64,000 nucleotides of DNA from Clostridium zeae (GTDB lineage Bacteria > Bacillota > Clostridia > Clostridiales > Clostridiaceae): contig NZ_BMBA01000001.1 in the NCBI RefSeq assembly GCF_017312485.1, positions 558,001 to 622,000 on the forward strand, written 5' to 3'. The translations under genes were made by a program, and so were the position numbers. The first letter of the stretch is position 1; every line of letters starts with the position of its first letter. Below the pieces are notes generated by a model, which was given only the letters and a program-made list of their open reading frames with translations, was not told the origin of the DNA and did not search any database. Shown in pieces: positions 1 through 9,100 of the stretch.

Positions 1-253
1 CAACTACTGTTATAGAATTTTGTGCAGCCAATTCAACGGTAGCTTTAAATTGTTCTGAACTATTTTCGTCTGCATTATCTGACATTGAGCGAATGACTAT
101 AAAGGGTACTCTATTAACGTAGCATGTATGTGCAACACTAGCACTTTCCATATCAACACATACAGGATTAAATTTCTGTACTAGATCCCCTCTTTCATTA
201 TGAGTAATAAATGTTTCGCCAGTAATAATTCTTCCAGTATGACATTTAATGGA
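1..253 (-). pseudogene. 5'-truncated MTA/SAH nucleosidase fragment
   Basis: The reverse strand reads in one open frame from an in-frame TAG (254-256) to the left edge. The peptide contains ITGETFI, then VCVDMESASVAH, then FIVIRSMSDNADE. These are the substrate-binding VDMES/A motif and the catalytic-Asp SD.AD motif of 5'-methylthioadenosine/S-adenosylhomocysteine nucleosidase (MTAN, Pfs), which hydrolyses MTA and SAH to adenine and a thioribose. About 130 N-terminal residues expected for this roughly 230-residue family are missing. Homology stops where repeat element A begins, near 244-256. The 3' end lies outside the window. I see no start codon or ribosome binding site, so this is read as a dead remnant. 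Confidence 0.85.
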
Positions 254-392
254 CTAATACCTCATACAATGGAACCCGTATGTATATATGTTTTATAGCA
301 TTAGCTTCTGTATTAGATAAATGTTGATATTTTATAGATTGTCCATTTAAGTATCAGTAACAACATTTATTTAATACATACTAGAAGGCTTT
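244..392. repeat. Dispersed inverted-repeat element A, copy 1
   Basis: Arms TGTATTAGATAAATGTTG (309-326) and CAACATTTATTTAATACA (361-378) are complementary with one mismatch. The whole stretch from about 250 to 380 is recognisably the same, in inverted orientation, as 29377-29510, including the shared flank ATTAGCTTCTG and the inner ATATTTTATAG. No transposase is present, so it resembles a MITE-like or other miniature hairpin element. It directly adjoins the truncated nucleosidase gene. Confidence 0.75.
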
Positions 393-460
393 TTTAAAAT
401 TACTAATCTATATATATTTTTTCACAAAAAATAACAAAACAGATATAGACTTTTTCTACA

Positions 461-625
461 CTATTTATCTGTATTTCTACGTTCATGTTCATATAATTCC
501 CCAGTTATTGCTTCTTTTATTGTGCCTCTTATATCTTCTAAACTTTCATATATTGCATTTTTTACTGCTAGTTTGATAGTAAAATAAGTAATAACAATCA
601 CTATAAGAATCAAAATAATTTCCAT
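461..625 (-). CDS. Small single-pass membrane protein, unknown function
   Basis: A 54-residue product. The ATG at 625 is chosen over an upstream start at 652 because a strong AAGGGGGG ribosome binding site lies about 7 bases ahead of it. Residues 1-20 are almost all Ile, Leu, Val and Phe (MEIILILIVIVITYF), a clear N-terminal membrane anchor. The remaining roughly 30 residues are charged (ESLEDIRGTIKEAI, then ELYEHERRN) and likely an amphipathic cytoplasmic helix. I do not recognise the family. The gene stands alone. Confidence 0.6.
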   Translation of the reverse strand: MEIILILIVIVITYFTIKLAVKNAIYESLEDIRGTIKEAITGELYEHERRNTDK

Positions 626-797
626 ATAAATCCCCCCCTTTTTGTACACCATATATTAATATTAGCCCTGCTTAAGTGTAATAATGTTTTACACTTTAAC
701 TTCATATAAGAAATCACGAGTCTCTTCATGAAAAAAAGTTTGCATCAACACATTTATGCTGCTCCATCTATTTCAAATTTCTCATTTTTATAATTTT

Positions 798-1325
798 CTA
801 CAATTCTAAAATATACTCTCTCCCATCGTATATATTTTTTCCTCTATTACATTCATATGGTATGTCTTTAATATATGTAAAGCCTAACTTTTCCAATACT
901 ATTTTGGAAGCAACATTTTCTTTTGCATGTCTACCCATTAATTCCTTTATCCGTAATTCTTCCTTAGCAAATTTTATTACTTCTTGCATTGCCTCTACTG
1001 TGTATCCAAATCCCCATGCTTTTTCACCTAAATTATATGCTATTTCAAATTTTGAATATTCTTCATCAACATAAATCAATCCAGTTCCTATTAGCTCTCC
1101 AGTTTCCTTCAATAAAATTGCCCACCTATACCAATCATCAGCATTTATCTTACTTATTTCTTCCCTTACCCAACCAATAGTTTTATTTACATCATTATGA
1201 CTTTCCCAAAACATATACTTAGCTACATCAGGGTCACTTTCCCAACATTCAAATACTTCTTGTGCATCTTCCATATAAAATGGTCGTAATGTTAATCTAT
1301 CTGTTTCTAATATAGGTGTTTTCAT
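798..1325 (-). CDS. GNAT N-acetyltransferase, RimJ/RimL type
   Basis: A 175-residue protein opening with ETDRLTLRPFYMEDA, the hallmark start of the RimJ/RimL branch of the GNAT superfamily. It continues with the strand KFEIAYNLGEKAWGFGYTVEAMQEVI, where the acetyl-CoA pyrophosphate loop is the W-G-x-G-Y-T/A segment, and ends with NVASKIVLEKLGF, the usual helix before the last strands. These enzymes transfer acetyl from acetyl-CoA to an amine, either a protein N-terminus or a small molecule; the substrate cannot be told here. AGAGGA lies 5 bases before the ATG. The gene appears monocistronic. Confidence 0.85.
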   Translation of the reverse strand: MKTPILETDRLTLRPFYMEDAQEVFECWESDPDVAKYMFWESHNDVNKTIGWVREEISKINADDWYRWAILLKETGELIGTGLIYVDEEYSKFEIAYNLGEKAWGFGYTVEAMQEVIKFAKEELRIKELMGRHAKENVASKIVLEKLGFTYIKDIPYECNRGKNIYDGREYILEL

Positions 1326-1673
1326 AAGTATCCTCTTTCATTAAAGTTTATTTCATTGCTTTTGCCTAAAATATTCTGTTCAATGTAATTCTTCTATCTT
1401 TCCATAAATTCTAAATTACTTGTAATTATATCACTATATTCCAATATATCCCACAGCAATTTTTTCTAATTACCTATGAAATACTTCACTCCTCAATCTG
1501 TCCATTTTTTGAATCATCTATTATAAGTTAAGAGCTATATCTATAATTAATAACACATATATTTGAGACTTCATATAATGTTATAAGCATTGATATTTCT
1601 ACAACTAAGCCTATATTTAATAAAAACATATTTAAGTTTTTAATGAACAAAAGTATTATGGAGGTTTTAGAAA
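1326..1673. other. Intergenic region, no gene seen
   Basis: 348 AT-rich bases separating divergent genes. It must carry the promoters of the acetyltransferase (leftward) and of the SPOCS gene (rightward), but no convincing -35/-10 pair or hairpin stands out. Only the GGAGG at about 1661 that serves the next gene is clear. Confidence 0.5.
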
Positions 1674-2159
1674 ATGCCTAATGTTATCTTAAAGAAATTA
1701 TCTTCTAACTTCACTGGCTCAATACCTTACACAAAAAGAACTTGCTTCACTCAATTTACTGTATCAGATAGCATTTCGGCCCCATTTGATGGTTTTAATA
1801 ATAAATGTCTTGAGGGAAATAAATTAGATTTAATAATAGATGGTGCTAGTTTTGTAGATACAATTTGCGAAAATTCTTTTGAAGGACAAATTCTTACTGG
1901 AAAGAAACTTATAATTATCGGTCATTTTGAAAGTAAAATTTTCTGTCACTACCCTAACAATATTAAAAAATGTTTTACTATAAATAAAAAATTACCCTTC
2001 AGCACTTTTATAGTAGTACCAGTAGATATTTGCATTGATGGTCCAATTAATCTAAGCTACTATATTGAAGATATAACTGCAGCAGTACTTGTAAAAGGAA
2101 AGATATTTGTGGCAGTTTCACTATTATTAAAATATGAAAATGAATATATCCTTGAATAA
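1674..2159 (+). CDS. SPOCS (DUF3794) domain protein
   Basis: A 161-residue protein. From about residue 60 it shows the SPOCS/DUF3794 pattern: SFEGQILTGKKLIIIG, then a strand with a Tyr/His pair (CHYP), then LPFSTFIVVP, then an acidic IED motif and a final hydrophobic strand. SPOCS domains are known from SipL and other spore-envelope proteins of clostridia. There is no signal peptide, as expected for a protein made in the mother cell and placed on the forespore surface. ATGGAGG sits about 10 bases before the ATG. It is followed after 17 bases by the DUF11/SPOCS-like gene and probably forms a two-gene operon with it. The spore role is inferred from the domain and neighbours. Confidence 0.75.
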   Translation: MPNVILKKLSSNFTGSIPYTKRTCFTQFTVSDSISAPFDGFNNKCLEGNKLDLIIDGASFVDTICENSFEGQILTGKKLIIIGHFESKIFCHYPNNIKKCFTINKKLPFSTFIVVPVDICIDGPINLSYYIEDITAAVLVKGKIFVAVSLLLKYENEYILE

Positions 2160-2176
2160 TTCTAGGTAGGTACTCT

Positions 2177-3103
2177 ATGGAAGTGGTTAATATCTGCAGA
2201 GCTGATTTTGATTACAAATTAAGACCAAGAGGACATAGGATAAAAAAAACTGTAGTTAGCAATGTGGTTTGCACAAAAATCATCGATAAGGTTTTAGACT
2301 TAACAATTTGTGTCAACAAATCTGAAGCAGTAGTATTTGATCTGCTAACTTATACAGTAACTATAAAAAACATATCGAATAAACTGATTGAAAATATAAC
2401 TTTCATAGATCATAAATCTTTTCTAACTAGTTTTGTAGTCAATACCTTATATGTAAATAACAAAAGTATCCCCTGTACCTTTCCAGAGGAAGGTTTATAT
2501 CTTGGCGATTTGCATCCTTGTGATGAAATATTAGTAAACTTTCAAATGCTTATTAATGAGGACTCTTCCTGTAAAAATGTATATAATTTTTTTGAAATTG
2601 CCTATGATTATCTTTTTAATATTGAACTTCCTCCAACAAGAATAATATTGAAGAGCGATATTGCCACTACTTATATTAAAGCAATCTTCAAACAGTTTGA
2701 TATTTTAAGCATACTAAATCTACCTTTTAAAGATAATCAACTAATAGACGATATCGACATTACAGAGGATATTTCATTGTCTATTAAAAAGTTAGTTTCA
2801 ACTCCTATAATATCAGTAGCCTCTTCTCCTTTAACAAAATGCTTAAGATTAATCCTAATCGGAAATATTGATTACACCTTGTTTTGTATAGTTGATAAGC
2901 TTAATAAAACTTCAAAAATGAATTTTTATTCTGATGATTTTATCGATAGTTTTATAGTTTCTGTTCTAGTACCAGAAAGTATGAATTTATTAAATCTTGA
3001 GGAAATAAATAACATAAAATTCCATGTAGATAACTTTCAAAAGGTAATCTTAGAAAACAACAGATTATTAATTCAAAGCCTGATATTACTTGAAATACAT
3101 TAA
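2177..3103 (+). CDS. DUF11-repeat protein with C-terminal SPOCS-like domain
   Basis: A 308-residue protein with two visible parts. Residues about 40-130 follow the DUF11 repeat pattern seen in the giant neighbour: VFDLLTYTVTIKNISN, a middle SFVVNTLYVNNKSIP and then LGDLHPCDEILVNFQ. Residues about 205-308 resemble SPOCS: KCLRLILIGNIDYTLFCIV, then DDFIDSFIVSVLVPE, and a closing hydrophobic strand. The combination would join a surface-repeat module to a spore-envelope module. The gene lies 17 bases downstream of the SPOCS gene. A strong terminator follows. The DUF11 call is good and the SPOCS-like call is moderate. No signal peptide is present. Confidence 0.65.
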   Translation: MEVVNICRADFDYKLRPRGHRIKKTVVSNVVCTKIIDKVLDLTICVNKSEAVVFDLLTYTVTIKNISNKLIENITFIDHKSFLTSFVVNTLYVNNKSIPCTFPEEGLYLGDLHPCDEILVNFQMLINEDSSCKNVYNFFEIAYDYLFNIELPPTRIILKSDIATTYIKAIFKQFDILSILNLPFKDNQLIDDIDITEDISLSIKKLVSTPIISVASSPLTKCLRLILIGNIDYTLFCIVDKLNKTSKMNFYSDDFIDSFIVSVLVPESMNLLNLEEINNIKFHVDNFQKVILENNRLLIQSLILLEIH

Positions 3104-3120
3104 GATTTAAAAATAACAAA

Positions 3121-3156
3121 ACAGCCTGTTCAAATATGCTCTGAACAGGCTGTTTT
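3121..3156. terminator. Bidirectional intrinsic terminator
   Basis: A perfect 12-bp stem, ACAGCCTGTTCA (3121-3132) with TGAACAGGCTGT (3142-3153), has a 9-base loop and runs of A on the left and T on the right. It sits between the converging ends of the DUF11/SPOCS gene (+) and the giant DUF11 gene (-) and can serve both. Confidence 0.9.
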
Positions 3157-3179
3157 TATTATTTTATCTGCTTAAACCC

Positions 3180-6100
3180 TTAACATAAATTCACAACTTC
3201 AACCTTATATACTACTGTAATTATCTGACCTGGAGTCATTGTATTAAGATTGAAACCTGCTGATGGATTATAGCTTGGGTATGCTACTCCATTTACAGTT
3301 ACTGAACCAATTACAAACATTGAGTTGTGAGGAGTTGGATCTACAAATACAACATTAGTCGCATCGATATTACCAGTATTTACAATTGTGATGGTATAAG
3401 TGAGCTGCTCTCCTATTGTTGCATATTGTTTGTTTACAGCTTTAGTTACGTTTAAATTACCATACGCGATATTTGTGGTTACTGTATTTGAATAAGCAGT
3501 ATCACTAAATGGAGGTTGTTTTGGATCTACAACATATTTAAATGGTACAACAGCTTGGTTGGTCACTTGATTTGTCGAAGGTACAGCTACTACATTTACT
3601 TTAAATTGTACTGTAACAACATTACCAACACCTATATCCCCTAGACTAAAGCCAACTGTTGGGTCGTAACCTGGCTGACTTACGTTATTTACTTTTACAG
3701 AGCCTGTTACGAAGCTTACTCCTTCAGAAGGATTATCTTGGAAGAATACCTCACTATCTATAACATTTCCTACATTTGTTAAAGTTATAGTGTAGGTTAG
3801 AGTATCTCCAATAGTTGCTATTGGCTTATCTACAGTCTTAACTACATTTAACTTTCCTAACACTACATTAGTTGTAACGGTATTACTCTGTTGATTCTTT
3901 GTTATAGAAGTGCCACTCGGATCAATCTTATAACTAAAATTAACTAGAGAGTTATTTACTACATAAGCAGGGGTTGGAAGAGCAGTTATTTTTGCAGTAA
4001 AGACTATTGTCACAGATTGCCCTGGTGCTAAATCAGCTAAAGCGAAACCTGTTTGTGGATTTAACGTTGGATATATCACACCATTTACTGATACCGTACC
4101 AGTTATAAAACTTAATTCATTTTGTAATAAGTCTTGGAAAAAGATATTAGTGTCATAGACATTACCAGTGTTTATTATAGTTGAAGTATAAGTTACAGTA
4201 TCATTTACCTTTGCATAAAGCTTATCTACTGTCTTAATATTTGAAAGACTTCCAATATTAATATTTGTAGCTACAGTATTTGAGGTCGCACTTATAGGAT
4301 AGGTAGGTCCATTTGGATCTACATAATATAAACCATTTGATACTGCATAGTTTGTTACAACTGGAGGAATTGGTAAGCTTGTCACTATACTTTGGAATTC
4401 AACTAAAGAAGTCAATCCAGCTAGAAGATTGTTTGGCAAGTTAAAGCCTATTAGTGGATCATAAGTTGGATAGCTTACTCCATCAATAGTAACTGTTCCT
4501 GCTTTAAATATTGCTCCATCAGATAAGAAATCACCAAAGAATAATTGTGAAATAGGTGTATTTCCTGTATTTTTAACTAATACGCTATAATTTAAGAGAT
4601 CTTGCAAGGTTGCATACGCCTTATTTACTACTTTTGTTGCATTAAGATTAGGTTTTACTATAATCGTTGATACTGTATTAGATTGTGTTGTTTTATTATA
4701 ATACGAGCCATTTGGATTTATCTTATAAGAGAAGGTTCCAAAAGCTGTATTTAATACTGCATCCTGAGTTGGTGCATCCACTACTGTTGCTGTAAATACT
4801 ACGATAACTTGGCTCAGAGGTTCAATATTTCCTAAAGTGAAGCCTGCATTTGGATTATAATCAGGCATTGTAGTTCCATTTATCTTTACTGAACCTTGAT
4901 TAAAGCTTATATCACTTTGAAGATTATCTGTAAATATGACATTATCTGCTCTTACATTACCAGTGTTTGTCACAACTATAGTGTAAGTTAATACATATCC
5001 CATAGTTGCAAATGCTTTATCTACAGTTTTATTAAGAGTTATTGAACCTTGATTTATCTGAGTTGTTACTGCATTTGAGTTTACTATAACAGGTATATCA
5101 GGTCCATTAGGATTTATTCTATAAGAGAAGGTAATGTTAGCTGTATTGCTTACAAGGGATGGTGTTGGTATTGAAGTTACAACAGCATCAAAGCTAACAA
5201 CTACGGTATCTCCCGCAATTATATTACCTAAAGTAAAACTAGAGTATGGGTTTAAACTTGGATAAGACACATTATTTATTGTTACTGAACCTGTGACAAA
5301 GGTTAAACCTTGTGGTATTACATCTCTAAAGTTTACGTTCTTAGCTGTGGTATTTCCTGTATTTAAAATAGTCACTGTATAGCTAACTAAGTCATCTAAA
5401 GTAGCATATGCTTTGCTGACAGCCTTAGTTGCAGTTAAAGCTCCAACATTTATAAGAGTTGATACAGTGTTACTTATTGCCTCTACTACTACAGGAGGAT
5501 TTGCAGGATTAATATAATATTTGTAACCTACTGTAGCATTGTTATAGATAATATAATTTTGAGGTAAGGTTTGAACAGTAACAGCAAAGGTAACTACTGC
5601 ATTTCCGTATCCAGGTATATCCTCTAAATTAAATCCAGTTATTGGGTTATAGTCTACATGTGTTACCCCATTAACCTTTACTGAACCACTTACAAAGCTT
5701 GCATTATTTTGGATTATATCCTTAAAGAATACAGCAAAGCAATTGGAATTGCCTGTATTATTTATGGTTACGGTATAATTAAGGATATCACCAATAGTAG
5801 CATAGGTTTTATCAACTTCCTTTGTAGCTGTTAGATTACCAATCCTAATATAGGTAGTTACAGTATTAGAAGTAGTTGTTATAGTAACTGGATTGTCTGT
5901 TGGTGTAAGCTTATAAGTGAAGGTAGCATCAGCAGTATTATTAATATTACCACTTTGAGGCAAAGTTTTAACATTTACTGTAAAGCTTACAGTATGATAT
6001 CCGTTTGGTGCTAAGTCTGTCAAAGTAAACCCAATATTTGGATCATAAGTGGACTGAGCTACTCCATCTACTACTACAGTTCCGCTGTTAAAGGTTGCTG

Positions 6101-9100
6101 AAGCTGAAATCAAATCCTTGAAGCTTATATTAGTTGCATTTACAGACCCAGTATTTTTAACAAGTACTGTATATGCTAAGTTATCTCCTAGGGTTGCATA
6201 AACCTTATCAACGGATTTTGTAAGAGTTAACTCTCCTACTGCTACATAGGTTTGAGTCGTATTTGTATTTATTGTAGCTGTGATAACTTCTGTACCTACA
6301 GTATAGTCGTAGTTAATAGTAGCATAGTTTAATATTAAATTATCAGTTGACCTACTTACTACTGTTGCAGCGAAGGTTACAGTTGTAGTTGCTCCTGCTG
6401 CAATATCACTTAAATTGAAGCCATTGTTAGGATTATAGCCTAGCTCTTGTATTCCATTAATATAAACTGAGTCAGCTATGAAAGATATTTGTGAATCCAA
6501 AATATCCTGGAAGAATACATGCTGAGCTGGAACATTACCTTCATTCTTTATGGCTATAGTAAAGTTTAAAGTATCACCAAGCTTCGCTATTGCCTTGTCT
6601 ACAAGCTTATTAGCAGATACTATAGTGTTGTAAACATATACCGTAGTTGTATTTGAGGACTTTGTATTTGTTATTGGATTTCCATTAGGATCAACATAAT
6701 AGCTATAAGTCACATCAGCTTTATTTAATAAGATATTATTCTGTGGTATTTCATTTGCAGTTACTGTAAAACTTACTGTTGTTTGCTGCCCTACAGGAAT
6801 GTCATTTAGCACAAAGCCAGTATTCGGATTAAAGCTAGGTCTGTTTACTCCATTTACATAAACTGATCCATTATTAAATGATGACTCAGCTTGAATAATA
6901 TCCTTGAAAAGTATATTCTTAAGTGCAGTGTTTCCAGCATTAGACAAAACAAAATTGTAAGTTATTACATCTGTAATTCTTACAATAGTTCTATCTGCTG
7001 TCTTAGTAATTGTCATATCACCCAGATTGATAAAGGTGGTGACAGTATTACTTGTAACATTTGCTGATATAGGCTGACCATTTGGATCTATCTTATATTG
7101 ATAGTTTAAAACAGATGAGTTGTTTACAAAGCCATTTAGTGGAACACTATTTACTGTTACGTCGAAGGTTACTATTGCAGTACCTCCTGGATTTATAACT
7201 CCCAAGGTAAATCCTAGATTAGGATCATATCCAGTATAAGAAACTCCATTTATCTTAACAGAACCACCAACAAAAGTAGTATTATTTGGAACATTGTCAA
7301 TAAAGGTTGTATTGATAAGATTAGTATTACCATTGTTAACAATTGTTGAAGTATAAGTTAAGGTATCGCCTACTGTTGCATAAACCTTGCTTACACTCTT
7401 TGTATTAGTAACGGATATCGTAGTTATATTAGTAGTTACAGTATTACTAGTTAAACTTCCATCCAAATATGGTGAGGTTGGGCTCATTTGATATTTAAAA
7501 GCAATATAAGCAGTATTCTTAATCTGTGCTGGTGTTGGAACACTTGTTACGGTTGCCTTAAATAATATAACAGTATTCCCACCTGGTAATATATTGTTAA
7601 TAGTGAAGCCTGTTAAAGGATTTGCATTTGGTTTACTTACTCCATCAACTACTACTGAGCCTTGCAGGAAGGTTGCACCATTTGTAAGCGTATCTATAAA
7701 ACTAACATTTGATAACGTCACTGTACCAGTATTATTTGCAGTTATTGTATAAGTTAAAACATCACCTATTGTTGCGTAAGCCTTATCTACTACTTTAGTT
7801 AGAGTTGCTGAATAAGAGCTTATTATAGTAGTTACTGTATTACTGTTAGTAGTTTTACTTATAGGCTGCTGTGCTGGATCTACATAGTAGCTAAAATTCA
7901 CTGTTCCACTATCTTTTATGGTGTTTGGAGTCGGTAAGCTGTTTACTATCACTTTAAACTCTACAGACACCACCTGTCCAGCTGCTAGTGTTCCTAAGGT
8001 AAATCCTGCCTGTGGATCATAATTAGGTTTGTTTACTCCATTTACGATTACTGAACCTGAAACAAAGGAAGCCTCTGCTTGGATAATATCAGAAAACAAA
8101 GTATTAATTATATTAGTGTTTCCAGTGTTTGTAGCTGTAAAGCTATAGGTTAAGATATCCCCCACTGAAGCATAAGCTTTATCTACAGATTTAAGAAGTG
8201 CAATTACCGCATTTGGAACATAGGTTTTCACTTCATTAGAATACTCTGTCTTAGTTACTTCCATGCTATCTGGATTTTGTTTATAAGATAAGGTTACTTC
8301 AGCTACATTAGAGATATATCCCACTGGAGGATTACTTATGATTGTTGCTCCAAAGACGATTGTTGTAGTATCTCCAGGATTCATATCATTTATTGGAAAT
8401 TGGCTGCTTGGATCAAGCTCAGGGTAATTAACCCCATTTATATAAAGACTTCCTGTATAATATACTAAATATACTCCAAGAAAATCTGCAAACTTCATTT
8501 TAGTTAGAGGAACTGTTCCTGTATTATTTATAGCTATTGTATATACAATAGTATCTCCAACTTCAGCATAAGCTTTGTCTACACTTTTAACTACTGTATA
8601 TTGGGCTTTATTTATAATAGTCTGAACTGTATTCGATAAAATAGTACCTGATAAAACACTGCCATTAGGATCTGGCTTGTAACTATATACCAAACTTGCT
8701 TGGTTATAAATTATATTTGGAACTGGTATAGTATTTACTTTTGCTTGGAAGGTTACTTCAACAACCTCTTCTGGACATACACTTCCAATAGTAAAACCTC
8801 TAGTTGGATCATAGGAAGAATATGAGATACCATTAATAGCTACTGATCCTGTGACAAAGGAGACTTCTGGTTGTAGACTATCTAAAAATACAGTGTTAAA
8901 AGCATTGATATTACCACCATTAGTTACGTCAACTTTATAGTATAGTATATCTCCGATTTCTGCATAGGCTTTGTCTACGCTTTTATTTACATTCATACAT
9001 ACAAAATTAGCAACTGTATCAACTTTATTAGAGTCCTTTTCTGCATCTATAACTGTCCCACCAGAGCTTATTTGATATTTAAATGGAACCTTTGCAATAT

